Shown here: positions 17,355-25,728 of the stretch, piece after piece
How the letters are laid out: each line of letters starts with the position of its first letter
Numbering within the stretch: the first letter of the stretch is position 1
From: Paracoccus acridae
Lineage (GTDB): Bacteria > Pseudomonadota > Alphaproteobacteria > Rhodobacterales > Rhodobacteraceae
DNA length: 64,000 nucleotides
Direction of reading: 5' to 3'
Assembly: GCF_014642735.1 (NCBI RefSeq)
Contig: NZ_BMIV01000013.1
Location: forward strand, 1-64,000
Translations under genes and position numbers: made by a program
The notes under the pieces: generated by a model
What the model was told of the DNA's origin: nothing
The model's database searches: none
Seen by the model: only the letters and a program-made list of their open reading frames with translations

Positions 17355-17811
17355 GACGGCCTCCTGCGTCATCGGGCCGCTGCAGGTCCGATCGACGGAT
17401 CGTGCAACGACGATGCTGAACCCTGGGGCGGCTTGCGACCGGCACGCCTGCGCGCGGTCCCTTGGCTGCCCGAATGTGAAGAAGGATGTTCCAGGTCCCC
17501 GCAGTAGTGGCCGGATGCGACTCCGCCCCCTGCGGGGTCAGCCGCGGTTCAGCATCGGACCCTTGATGCTCGGCCGGCGCCGGTTATGGTTCAACATGAT
17601 AGCCATGCTTCATAGATGGTGATCCGGGTCCTCAAAGTCAACTGCGTGCCCATGGCCGTCAGCGAGGGTCGTGTCCACGGCCCCCCTGTCACCATCCGTC
17701 GATCACCGGCGCCTCGACAGCACGGAATCCTTTCGACACGCGGCGGATTTCAGAGGCTGCCCTGATCAGATGTGTATCGACCGCCCGTCGGCTGGCCGCC
17801 GCGACGGGCAA
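17355..17811. other. Intergenic, nothing recognised
   Basis: About 457 bases separate the DUF1127 gene from the DUF2189 gene. The DUF1127 promoter should be here. A short AGCATC/GATGCT hairpin occurs near 17552-17571, too weak to call. No RNA gene or coding region was seen. Confidence 0.5.
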
Positions 17812-18690
17812 TCATCCGGCGGCGGGGTCTGGGAAGGTCACCGCGCGGCGATAAAGATGCCAGGTCGCATGGCCCAGGATCGGCAGCACCACGATCAGCC
17901 CGGCAAAGAACGGGATCATCCCCAGCAACAGCGCCCCGCAGACGATCATCCCCCAGGCGGCCGTGGCGCCCGGATTAGCCCTTGCCACCGCCAGCGAGGT
18001 CGCAAGCGCCATGGGGACGCCCACGGGCCGGTCGATCAGCATCGGGAAGGAGACCATGCCGATGGAAAGCACCAGGACGGCGAACAGAAAGCCTGTGGCG
18101 ACCCCCAGGATCAGCATCTCTCGGCCCGCCTGGGTCGTCAGGCAGTCGCGCAGCAGGACCAGAAGGCTGTCATAGGTCTGCGGCCCCAGTGTCGCGGCCC
18201 AGATCGCATGGGCGGTGTTCAGCCACAGCACGAAGACCACCAGCAGAAGCAGGCCAAGCATCAGCACCGGCCCAAGCACCCGCCCGCCCAGGGCCGAGAG
18301 TGCGGCGCCCCAGTCGGCGGGCAAGCCCGCCTCGCGACGGCGGCTCATCTCGTAAAGGCCGACGGCGGCGGCAGGGCCGATCAGCGGAAAGCCCGCCACA
18401 AGGGGAAACAGCAGGTGGACCTGACCGGCGTTCAAGACCCAGACCGCCAGGATGAAGCCGATCACCGGATAAAGGGCCACCAGGAAGATCACGTCCGACC
18501 GCAATGCGGCAAAGTCGCGGGCACCTTCCCTCAGGGCCATGCGAAGATCGGCAAGTTCGATCCGGTTGACCTGTGGTCGTGCGATCTGATGGCCGCCGAT
18601 CCCGTCGATGGCATGTCCCACGCCCCGCCCCATGCCGGCCAGCTTCTGCGCGCTCCAACTTACCGGGTTGCCGATGGTTCTTCCTGTCAT
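17812..18690 (-). CDS. DUF2189 integral membrane protein
   Basis: A 292-residue membrane protein with about six hydrophobic segments, matching the DUF2189 family common in Rhodobacterales. A soluble N-terminus of about 55 residues precedes the first helix pair (DVIFLVALYPVIGFILAVWV); later segments include FPLIGPAAAVGLYEMSRRREAG and GFLFAVLVLSIGMVSFPMLIDR, the family hallmarks. GGAGG precedes the ATG at 18690 by 8 bases. Older annotations link the family to cytochrome c oxidase, without proof. No function can be given. Confidence 0.8.
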   Translation of the reverse strand: MTGRTIGNPVSWSAQKLAGMGRGVGHAIDGIGGHQIARPQVNRIELADLRMALREGARDFAALRSDVIFLVALYPVIGFILAVWVLNAGQVHLLFPLVAGFPLIGPAAAVGLYEMSRRREAGLPADWGAALSALGGRVLGPVLMLGLLLLVVFVLWLNTAHAIWAATLGPQTYDSLLVLLRDCLTTQAGREMLILGVATGFLFAVLVLSIGMVSFPMLIDRPVGVPMALATSLAVARANPGATAAWGMIVCGALLLGMIPFFAGLIVVLPILGHATWHLYRRAVTFPDPAAG

Positions 18691-18847
18691 GGCTGCATCC
18701 TCCCCGTGCAGGGGTCGGCCAGACCGAGGTATCCGCCGGTGGCCCGGCCTCTGCCCCGCTTTCCGGGCCGATCCGTCCTTGAGACGCCAGCATAGCAGAT
18801 TTTGGTGATTCCCGCACGCGATGATTGCACCAGCCGAGGTGCAACCG

Positions 18848-19345
18848 TCATGGGCGCAGGCCGAGGACGCGGGCCTCCTCGCGGATCCGGATGCGCAGGA
18901 TCAGAGCATTCAGGATCGTGAAGACGGCGGCCACCGGCCACAATCCCAGGACCATCGGCGCCACGATGATCTCGGCGATCACGACCATGTAGTTGGGATG
19001 CGAGACCCAGCGATAAGGGCCGCGCGCGACCAGCGGTTCGTCCAGGACGATGATGCGGGTGGTCCAGCGGGATCCCAGGCTGACAAGCACCCAAAGCCGC
19101 AGGACCTGCAGGACCGCGAAGGCCGCAAGCCAGCCCAGATGGATCGGGTTCGACCAGCCGAGGACCGCGATCGCCAGAAGCCAGGCCGCGTGCATCGCGA
19201 CGATCAGCGGGTAATGCCCGGCGCCGTGTTCGACCGCCCCCCGCGCCAGAAGGCGGCGCGTGTTGCGGCGGGCGATGACCAGTTCCGCCCCCCGCTGCAG
19301 CAGCAGAAAGGCGATGAATGCCAAGGCGGGAAGGTGGGGGTCCAT
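18848..19345 (-). CDS. ICMT-like isoprenylcysteine carboxyl methyltransferase family protein
   Basis: The 165-residue membrane protein has about four hydrophobic helices and the C-terminal SAM-binding signature of the ICMT/phospholipid methyltransferase group (GPYRWVSHPNYMVV, then a final EEARVLG). Its ATG is one base after the stop of the type III polyketide synthase, so the two are co-translated. In other bacteria such small membrane methyltransferases sit beside type III synthases and methylate alkylresorcinols or alkylpyrones (for example the srs and bps-type loci). O-methylation of the synthase product is therefore the best inference. Confidence 0.82.
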   Translation of the reverse strand: MDPHLPALAFIAFLLLQRGAELVIARRNTRRLLARGAVEHGAGHYPLIVAMHAAWLLAIAVLGWSNPIHLGWLAAFAVLQVLRLWVLVSLGSRWTTRIIVLDEPLVARGPYRWVSHPNYMVVIAEIIVAPMVLGLWPVAAVFTILNALILRIRIREEARVLGLRP

Positions 19346-19346
19346 C

Positions 19347-20405
19347 TCAGGCCACCATGATCGGCAGGACCGAGAGCGTGAAGCCCGGTCCCAGCGCCAT
19401 CGCCATCAGCTTCGGCGGCGGACTGTTGCGCAGCACGGCGGCCAGCACGAACAGCACGGTCGGCGCGGACATGTTGCCGTTCTGGGCCAGCACCCGGCGT
19501 TCGACATCCAGCGTCCCCGGCGCCAGATCCAGCGTCGCCTCAAGCGCGGTGATGACCTTGGCGCCGCCGGGGTGGCAGACATAGCGGTCCACGTCGCGGT
19601 CGGGGGCCAGCCTGTCCAGGGCCGCGCGCAGCTCGGCCTCGGCGAAGTTGGGGATCGAGCGGTCGAAGATCACGCCCAGGCCGGTTTCCTCGACCGTCCA
19701 GCCCATGATGCCCAGCGTGTCCGGCCACATGTGCTGCAGGCCCCGGCCGATCACGGGACTGCCGCCATCCGCGTCCACGCCCGCGCGCAGCACGACCGCC
19801 GCCGCGCCGTCGCCGAACAGCGCCGTGGCGATGATGTCGGCCTTAGCCAGCCGGTCCAGGCGGAACAGCAGGGTACAGGTCTCGACCGCGACCAGCAGGA
19901 CCACCGCGCCGGGCCGCGCCGCCGCCAGGTCGGCTGCGACCGACAGCCCCGACACGCCCCCCGCGCAGCCCAGGCCGAAGACGGGCACCCGCGTGACATC
20001 GGCGCGAAAGCCCATGTCGCGGGCCACCAATGCCTCGAGCGTGGGTGTGACGATCCCGGTCGAGCATACGGTGACGATCACGTCCACCTGATCGGCCCGC
20101 AGCCGCGCCTGGTCCAGCGCCGCCCCGGCGGCCCGCCGGAACAGGTCGGCCGCGCCCGCCGCGAAGGCGGCCGTCCGATCCACCCAGCCATGCGGCTGGC
20201 GGAACCAGTCCAGCGGCACCACCGAATGGCGCCGGTCGATGCCCGCGTTGCGAAAGGCGGGCGCCAGGCGGTCGAATTGCGCAAAGCGCGATTGCAGCAG
20301 CGCGCGGGATTCGCGCAGGATGTCGTCCTGGTCCATGGGATGGGGGGGCACCGCCGTGGCGATGGACAGAAGCCGGGGCCGGGTGGCGGTCTGGTCTGCG
20401 GTCAT
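19347..20405 (-). CDS. Type III polyketide synthase (chalcone/stilbene synthase family)
   Basis: This 352-residue thiolase-fold synthase condenses an acyl-CoA starter with malonyl-CoA units without an acyl carrier protein. The complete catalytic triad is visible: Cys 147 in FGLGCAGG, His 278 in CHPGGAK and Asn 311 in NGNMSAPT. The open frame extends 95 residues further, but the ATG at 20405 matches the family N-terminus (RLLSIATAVPPH). Together with the adjacent methyltransferase it forms a minimal two-gene pathway, probably for a methylated alkylpyrone or alkylresorcinol lipid. The starter unit cannot be read from sequence. Confidence 0.88.
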   Translation of the reverse strand: MTADQTATRPRLLSIATAVPPHPMDQDDILRESRALLQSRFAQFDRLAPAFRNAGIDRRHSVVPLDWFRQPHGWVDRTAAFAAGAADLFRRAAGAALDQARLRADQVDVIVTVCSTGIVTPTLEALVARDMGFRADVTRVPVFGLGCAGGVSGLSVAADLAAARPGAVVLLVAVETCTLLFRLDRLAKADIIATALFGDGAAAVVLRAGVDADGGSPVIGRGLQHMWPDTLGIMGWTVEETGLGVIFDRSIPNFAEAELRAALDRLAPDRDVDRYVCHPGGAKVITALEATLDLAPGTLDVERRVLAQNGNMSAPTVLFVLAAVLRNSPPPKLMAMALGPGFTLSVLPIMVA

Positions 20406-20664
20406 GGGCGGCGGTTCCCGCGTGTTCGGATGGCGCTGATGGGCTTGGAACGGCCCGGCGGAGGTCCGCACCGTGACACGGACGGCACCCAACGCGCGAA
20501 ACGCCCGAAACGGTACGCGCATCCTTATCTGCGCCCCATCGCGTTGTCCCGAACATCCAAGGCGCCCGGCATCCAGCCGCTGCGACCGGAAACCCGCGAT
20601 TCCCGCGATCACGCCTGAAGGGGGGTGATGGTTCATGCCGCCGGCCGTCGGCTTCGCGCTGCGC

Positions 20665-20683
20665 GCAGACCGCAGGGGTCTGC
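20665..20683 (-). terminator. Hairpin downstream of the solute-binding protein gene
   Basis: GCAGACC and GGTCTGC form a perfect 7-base stem with a 5-base loop, flanked by further GC pairing. It lies about 40 bases beyond the binding-protein stop. No strong T-run follows, so it may be a stabilising 3' structure. The remaining gap 20406-20664, which should carry the polyketide synthase promoter, shows nothing else I can name. Confidence 0.4.
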
Positions 20684-20720
20684 CGCGCATCCGCCGTATC
20701 CGAGGGGGACCGCCCCGCCC

Positions 20721-21797
20721 TCAGCCCGCCGACAGCCAGGCGTTGAAGCGTTCCGTCAGCTCGGCCTCGTGATCGACCCAGAAGTCATAGGACGACCCCA
20801 GCGCGTTCTTCATGTTGTCGGGGTTGGTCGGCATGTTCGGGGCCATCTCGGTCTTGCCGTCCTGGTAAAGTCCGACCAGGGGCGCCGACGACTTGCGGGC
20901 AGGCCCATAGCTGATCCATCTGGCCTGATCCGCCAGCCTTTGCGTGCCGGTGGCGAAGGCGATGTATTCCAGGGCCGCGTCCTTGTTCGGGGCGCCCTTC
21001 GGAATGGCGAACAGGTTGTATTCATAAACCTGTCCGTCCCAGACGATGTCGAAGGGGCGTCCCTCGGACAGGGCGGCGTTGAAGATCCGGCCGTTATAGG
21101 CGGTGGACATCACCACCTCTCCGTCGGCCAGAAGCTGCGGCGCCTGCGCCCCGGTTTCCCACCAGACGACGTCGTTCCTGATGCCGTCCAGCTTGGCAAA
21201 GGCGCGATCGACGCCTTCGGGGGTAGACAGCAGGTCATAGACCTGGTCGGCCGGAACGCCGTCGCCCATCAGCGCCATTTCCAGCAGCGCCTTGGGTGCC
21301 TTCTTCAGGCCGCGCTTGCCGGGAAAGGCCGTGGTGTCGAAGAGGTCGGCGATGGTCGAAGGCGGGTTGTCCGGGAAGCGCGTGCGGTCATAGGCATAGA
21401 CGGTCGAGAAGACGATCGAACCCACCGCGCAGTCGCTGAGACCCTGGGGAAGGAAATCCTCGGTCGCGGGCGTGCCATCGGGCGCGGGGGGCAGGATGGC
21501 GGGGTCGATCTCCTCCAGCAGGCCTTCATCGCAGAGGCGGATGGCGTCGGCATATTCGATGTCCACCACATCGATGGTGACATTGCCTGCCTCGACCTGG
21601 GCCTTGATGGGGATGGCGGGATTGTCGCTGTCCACGGAGGTGACGGTGATGCCGGTCTGGGCCGTGAAGGGCTTCTGGTAAGCCTCGACCTGGCTTTGGC
21701 TATAGGTGCCGCCCCAGGACATGACGGTGATCTGTTCCGCCATGCCTGCTGTCGCGACCAGCGCCAGTGCCGTGCCGAGGATGAGTGATGTCTTCAT
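20721..21797 (-). CDS. ABC transporter solute-binding protein (PotD/family 1 type), orphan
   Basis: The 358-residue protein is a periplasmic type II solute-binding protein of the spermidine/putrescine-like group. The signal peptide ends near GMA-EQ; the mature start ITVMSWGGTYSQSQVEAY, AGNVTIDVVDIEY and NLFAIPKGAPNKDAALEYI are typical. I use the ATG at 21797, where the signal begins. No permease or ATPase gene is adjacent, so it must work with subunits encoded elsewhere. Its upstream region carries the same operator/-35 block as the creatinase gene, pointing to creatine, creatinine or a related guanidino compound as ligand. Confidence 0.85.
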   Translation of the reverse strand: MKTSLILGTALALVATAGMAEQITVMSWGGTYSQSQVEAYQKPFTAQTGITVTSVDSDNPAIPIKAQVEAGNVTIDVVDIEYADAIRLCDEGLLEEIDPAILPPAPDGTPATEDFLPQGLSDCAVGSIVFSTVYAYDRTRFPDNPPSTIADLFDTTAFPGKRGLKKAPKALLEMALMGDGVPADQVYDLLSTPEGVDRAFAKLDGIRNDVVWWETGAQAPQLLADGEVVMSTAYNGRIFNAALSEGRPFDIVWDGQVYEYNLFAIPKGAPNKDAALEYIAFATGTQRLADQARWISYGPARKSSAPLVGLYQDGKTEMAPNMPTNPDNMKNALGSSYDFWVDHEAELTERFNAWLSAG

Positions 21798-21891
21798 GAT
21801 GCGTCCCCTGCTGGATGTGGATGTCATCAGCCTGGCCGGTCTTGGCCCAAGGCTGTCTTTTTCCCAAAGCGGAGCGTCCGAATGCACCTTC

Positions 21892-21934
21892 TGTCAAAGG
21901 AGCTTTCCTCATCGGGTGATGAGATACGCTCATG
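21892..21934 (-). promoter_or_regulatory. LysR-type operator and -35 of the binding-protein gene
   Basis: A perfect ATGAG-N5-CTCAT dyad (21919-21933) lies 20 bases upstream of a TTGACA -35-like hexamer (revcomp of 21892-21897). The same block, with identical internal spacing, occurs before creatinase at 24749-24791: TCAAAGGA, 13 bases, then a 20-base segment with 16 identities. The arrangement is typical of activation by a LysR-type protein. Confidence 0.65.
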
Positions 21935-21941
21935 CCCGATC

Positions 21942-21991
21942 CGGTATCGTCCCATCGACCGGGCCGGGCCCGGCCACCTGGGACGATGCCG
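21942..21991 (-). terminator. Strong hairpin after the MFS carrier gene
   Basis: Arms of 13 bases (CGGTATCGTCCCA and its partner at 21979-21991, one wobble pair) enclose a loop that itself contains the palindrome GGCCGGGCCCGGCC. The structure starts 2 bases after the carrier stop and separates it from the binding-protein promoter, so it most likely ends the carrier transcript. Confidence 0.55.
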
Positions 21992-21993
21992 CG

Positions 21994-23328
21994 TCAGTCT
22001 TCCAAGGGCTGTCCCGCCGTTTCGCGGCAGGACAGCATGGCCATCAGGGCCACCACGGCCGCGGCCACCAGGAACCAGGCGGGGGCGGCCTTGCTGCCCG
22101 TGGCGGCGATCAGCCAGGTGGCGATAAAGGGCGCGGTGCCGCCGAACAGCGCATTGGCGGTGTTGAAGCTGAAGGCGAAGCCCGAATAGCGCACGCGCGT
22201 CGGAAAGATCTCGGTCAGGAAGCAGGGCAGCGTGCCGTCGTTGACGGTCAGCAGGGCGCCGAAGATGACCTGGATCAGGACGATCATGCCGAAACTTGCG
22301 CCGTCCAGCATCCCGAACAGCGGCACCGTCAGCAGGATGAACAGCACCGACGCGCTGATCAGCGCGGTCCTTCGCCCGAACCGATCCGACAGCGTGCCCA
22401 TCAGGAAGATCAGGAAGATATAGGCGGTCAGCGCGATGCTGTTGGCCAAGAACGACGCGCTTTCGTCCATGCCCATCTCGGTGATCAGATAGGTCGGCAT
22501 GTAGCTGAGGATCAGGTAGAAGCCGACCGCGTTGAGGCAGGTGACGGCGAAGGCCCGCACCATCGGCTTGCGATAGGTGGTGAACAGTTCGCGCGTGGGG
22601 GTGGCCTCGACATGGTGCCGGGCCTCCATCTCGCGGAACTTGGGCGTGTCCTCCAGCTTCAGCCGGATGTAAAGGCCGACAAGTCCCATCGGAAAGGCCA
22701 GCAGCAACGGCAGGCGCCAGCCCCAGGCTTGCAACTGTTCGGTGTCCAGGACCGAGAACAGCAGCGCCGAAATCAGCGATCCCGCCAGAAGCCCCGCAGC
22801 GGTGCTGGCGGGAACCATGCTGGTATAGAAGCCGCGCTTTTCGGGGGGCGCGTATTCCGCCAGGAACGACGCCGCGCCCGCATATTCGCCGGATGCGGAA
22901 AACCCCTGCACCATGCGCAGGACCAGAAGCAGGATCGGCGCGGCGATCCCGATCTGTGCGTATCCGGGAAGAAGCGCGATCAGGGTGGTCGCCCCCGACA
23001 TGATCAGGATCGACCAGGACAGCGCCGTCTTGCGGCCGACACGGTCGCCGATGTTGCCCCAGACGATGCCGCCGACCGGGCGGATGACGAACGAGATCGC
23101 GAAGACCGCGAAGGTCGCCAGCAGCGCCGCCGAGGGCGCGATCTCGGGAAAAAAGACGACGGCGATCACCGTCGCGAAATAGCCATAGGACGCATAGTCG
23201 AACCATTCGACGAAATTGCCGATGAAGCTGGCGGTCAGGACCTTGCGCAGGACGGCCGGCCTGGCCTTGGCATCCGCACTGGTGTCAGGTCCCGCCGCGG
23301 CGGGCATGGTCATGGCGGTCATGGTCAT
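21994..23328 (-). CDS. MFS transporter, metabolite:H+ symporter (ProP-like) family
   Basis: The 444-residue protein has twelve predicted helices and MHS-family marks: FIGNFVEWFDYASYG in helix 1, the loop motif GNIGDRVGRKTAL, RMVQGFSASGEYAGAASFLAEYAP and the second-half loop LSDRFGRRTAL. Members import osmolytes and small acids such as betaine, proline or citrate. GGAGGAGA precedes the ATG at 23328. It lies downstream of creatinase in the same direction with a hairpin between, and before a second hairpin. Import of creatine or a creatine breakdown product is inferred from context only. Confidence 0.85.
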   Translation of the reverse strand: MTMTAMTMPAAAGPDTSADAKARPAVLRKVLTASFIGNFVEWFDYASYGYFATVIAVVFFPEIAPSAALLATFAVFAISFVIRPVGGIVWGNIGDRVGRKTALSWSILIMSGATTLIALLPGYAQIGIAAPILLLVLRMVQGFSASGEYAGAASFLAEYAPPEKRGFYTSMVPASTAAGLLAGSLISALLFSVLDTEQLQAWGWRLPLLLAFPMGLVGLYIRLKLEDTPKFREMEARHHVEATPTRELFTTYRKPMVRAFAVTCLNAVGFYLILSYMPTYLITEMGMDESASFLANSIALTAYIFLIFLMGTLSDRFGRRTALISASVLFILLTVPLFGMLDGASFGMIVLIQVIFGALLTVNDGTLPCFLTEIFPTRVRYSGFAFSFNTANALFGGTAPFIATWLIAATGSKAAPAWFLVAAAVVALMAMLSCRETAGQPLED

Positions 23329-23424
23329 GGTCTCCTCCCATGTGGACCGATGATGGCAGGTGTCATCGTTGCCGGCCCGACCCTCCCGGTGCGCCGACGG
23401 CTTTGGCGTCTTGCCGAAAGCGAA

Positions 23425-23450
23425 ACCGGCGGGGTCTGCGCCCCGCCGGT
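23425..23450 (-). terminator. Rho-independent-like terminator after creatinase
   Basis: ACCGGCGGGG and CCCCGCCGGT form a perfect 10-base stem with a 6-base loop, starting 7 bases after the creatinase stop. On the coding strand a short T-run (TTTCG) follows. Read-through into the MFS gene remains possible. Confidence 0.6.
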
Positions 23451-23457
23451 CGTTGTC

Positions 23458-24696
23458 TCAGGCGGCCTTGGCCTTGCCCGCCTTCCTGACGATCAGGTGG
23501 TCGGGACCATAGGGGAAACCGGTGATGTTGCGGTTGCCGCCTTCCTCGATCACCAGGATGTCGTGTTCGCGGTATCCCCCGGCGCCCGGCCGGCCTTCGG
23601 GGATGGTGATCATCGGCTCCATGCTGACGACCATGCCGGGTTCCAGGACGGTGTCGCAATCCTCGCGCAGTTCCAGCCCCGCTTCGCGGCCGTAATAATG
23701 CGACAGCACGCCGAAGCTGTGGCCATAGCCGAAGCTGCGGTATTGCAGCAGATCCTGGGCGGCATACATCTCGTTCAGTTCGGCCGCGATGTCGGAACAT
23801 TTCGCACCGGGCACCAGCAGTTCCTTGCCGCGGTCGTGGACCTGGCAGTTGAAGTCCCACAGGCGGATATGGTCGTCGCTGGCTTCCTCGGCGAACAGGG
23901 TACGTTCAAGCGCGACGTAATAGCCCGCGACCATCGGGAAGCAGTTCAGCGACAGGATGTCGCCGCGTCCGATCCGGCGCGAGGTGACCGGATTGTGGGC
24001 GCCGTCCGTGTTGATGCCCGACTGGAACCAGGTCCAGGTGTCCATCAGCTCGCCCTCGGGCCAGGACTTCGCGATCTCTCGCACCATGGTCGCGGTGGAA
24101 TGCAGCGCCACCTCGTGTTCCGGCACCCCCACGGCGGTGGCCTCGACGCAGGCTGCGCCGCCGATGTCGGCGATGCGCGCCATTTCAGTGATATGGGCGA
24201 TCTCCTCGGCCGACTTGATCATGCGCAGGCGCATGGCGGGGGCGGCGATGTCCACGAACTCGACGCCGGGGAATTCCGCCTTCAGCTGGGCCAGCAGGTC
24301 GATGTTGACGTGGTCGAACTCGATCCCGATCCGCCTGGCGCCGCCGATGACCTGGCGGATGGCGTGGAAATAGTTGTCCTTCTGCCAGTCGGTATAGGTC
24401 AGGTTCCGCCCCCCGAAGGTGCGCCGCCAGGGCTGGCCCCCGTCGATGCCCGCGCTGATCGACGTGGCGTGGTCATGATCGACGAAGAAGCCATAGCGCC
24501 GCCCGAACTGGCAGAACATGAAATCGGCATAATAGTTGATGTTGTGATAGGACGTGAACAATGCCGCGTCGATGGCGTTGCCGGCCATGTGCGCGCGGAT
24601 CGCATCCAGCCGGCGCTGCATCTCGGCATCCGAGAAGGTGCTCCTTGCCTTGTCCCCGTTGCCGACAAAGTCCTGAAGTCTTTCGCGTTCGCTCAT
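23458..24696 (-). CDS. Creatinase (creatine amidinohydrolase)
   Basis: This 412-residue cytoplasmic enzyme hydrolyses creatine to sarcosine and urea (EC 3.5.3.3). From memory the sequence follows characterised Pseudomonas creatinase along its whole length: FTSYHNINYY, SAGIDGGQPWRR, TWTWFQSGINTDGAHNPVT with the catalytic His 234 (His 232 in the Pseudomonas enzyme), YRSFGYGHSFGVL and PGAGGYREHDIL. It has the M24 pita-bread fold but lacks the metal ligands of true aminopeptidases, as expected. A LysR gene is divergent, with a shared operator between them. Sarcosine oxidase and urease genes are not in the window. Confidence 0.9.
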   Translation of the reverse strand: MSERERLQDFVGNGDKARSTFSDAEMQRRLDAIRAHMAGNAIDAALFTSYHNINYYADFMFCQFGRRYGFFVDHDHATSISAGIDGGQPWRRTFGGRNLTYTDWQKDNYFHAIRQVIGGARRIGIEFDHVNIDLLAQLKAEFPGVEFVDIAAPAMRLRMIKSAEEIAHITEMARIADIGGAACVEATAVGVPEHEVALHSTATMVREIAKSWPEGELMDTWTWFQSGINTDGAHNPVTSRRIGRGDILSLNCFPMVAGYYVALERTLFAEEASDDHIRLWDFNCQVHDRGKELLVPGAKCSDIAAELNEMYAAQDLLQYRSFGYGHSFGVLSHYYGREAGLELREDCDTVLEPGMVVSMEPMITIPEGRPGAGGYREHDILVIEEGGNRNITGFPYGPDHLIVRKAGKAKAA

Positions 24697-24748
24697 GGCA
24701 TTCCTCCTTCCATGACATTTCCTGGAGGATGCGAGGAAGGTATGCAGC

Positions 24749-24791
24749 AGTCAAAGGACCATTTATAAAGCGGTGATTAGGTATTCTCATG
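24749..24791 (-). promoter_or_regulatory. LysR-type operator and -35 of the creatinase gene
   Basis: This divergent gap carries TTGACT (revcomp of 24749-24754) and, 20 bases upstream of it, the imperfect dyad ATTAG-N5-CTCAT. The whole block repeats the one before the binding-protein gene at 21892-21934 with the same internal spacing. The element ends 14 bases before the LysR start, so one bound protein could both activate creatinase and repress its own gene. Confidence 0.65.
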
Positions 24792-24804
24792 TGAAGGCAG
24801 ACGG

Positions 24805-25713
24805 ATGACCCAACCTCCGCTGAATGCGCTTCGCGCCTTCGAGGCCGTGGCCCGGACGGGAAGCTTCCGCGCGGGGGCCGAGGATCTGTGCGTGACGCAA
24901 TCGGCGATCAGCCACCAGATCAAGCACCTGGAAGACTGGCTGGGTGTGTCGCTGTTCGACCGCGGCGGGCGGACGCCACGGCTTTTGCCGCGCGGCATCG
25001 CCCTGGCCCGCGATCTCACGACGGCGTTCGACGGGATCGATGCGGCGTGCCGCAGGGCGCGGCCCGCATCCGCGGACGGGGCGGTGGTCGTGGCGGCGAT
25101 CCCTTCCGTGGCGGTCTGCTGGCTGATCCCCCGGCTGCCCCGGTTCCGGGCCCTGCATCCCGATGTGCAGTTGCGCGTGATCTATGCCCATCATGGCCAC
25201 GAGATCGACTTCACGGCCACCGACGTGGCGTTCACCTTTGCCGATACCCGTCCCGTGGCCGAGGGCATCCTGGCCGAACCGTTCCTCTCCGGGCGCAGCG
25301 TTCCCGTCGCCAGCCCCGCCCTGGTCGGGACCGATCCCGTCACCCTGTCCTCCGAATGGCTGCTGGGGGTCGGGCTGCTGCACGACAGCGACCTGTCCGG
25401 CTGGAAGACATGGCTGGCGCGTTCATCGACGGTGGTCCCCGACCGCCTGCCAGGAGCCATCTTCGAGGATTTCAACCTGCTGCGTGCCGCCGCCTTGGCC
25501 GGTCAGGGGGTGGCGCTCTGTTCTCTTGCCATGGTCGGGCCGGACCTGAAGGAAGGGCGGCTGGTGCAACTGTCCGAAAGCTCGGTTCTGGATGAATTCG
25601 ACTATTACCTGATCCAGTCCAACCTGACGCCCCGCGATGCGGGCAGGCGGCGGGCACGCGAAGCCTTTCTGGCCTGGATAGGACAGGAACAGGCGGGCAG
25701 TTCGGTTCCTTAG
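24805..25713 (+). CDS. LysR family regulator (GcvA-like), probable creatine-locus activator
   Basis: The 302-residue protein opens with a LysR winged helix (LNALRAFEAVARTGSFRAGA, then TQSAISHQIKHLEDWLG), the GcvA-type version, followed by a substrate-binding domain (about 90-295). It starts 108 bases from the creatinase start in the opposite direction. The operator block in this gap is repeated before the binding-protein gene, which strongly suggests this protein controls both. The effector may be creatine, sarcosine or creatinine; the sequence does not tell. Confidence 0.87.
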   Translation: MTQPPLNALRAFEAVARTGSFRAGAEDLCVTQSAISHQIKHLEDWLGVSLFDRGGRTPRLLPRGIALARDLTTAFDGIDAACRRARPASADGAVVVAAIPSVAVCWLIPRLPRFRALHPDVQLRVIYAHHGHEIDFTATDVAFTFADTRPVAEGILAEPFLSGRSVPVASPALVGTDPVTLSSEWLLGVGLLHDSDLSGWKTWLARSSTVVPDRLPGAIFEDFNLLRAAALAGQGVALCSLAMVGPDLKEGRLVQLSESSVLDEFDYYLIQSNLTPRDAGRRRAREAFLAWIGQEQAGSSVP

Positions 25714-25728
25714 GACGCGCGCCCGGGC

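Noticed and set aside
23458..24696. Xaa-Pro aminopeptidase instead of creatinase
   Set aside because: The metal-ligand pattern of M24 peptidases is missing and the whole sequence follows creatinase.
21706..24768. A 1020-residue open frame on the plus strand across the creatine locus
   Set aside because: It runs antisense to the clear binding-protein, MFS and creatinase genes and has antisense-type composition.
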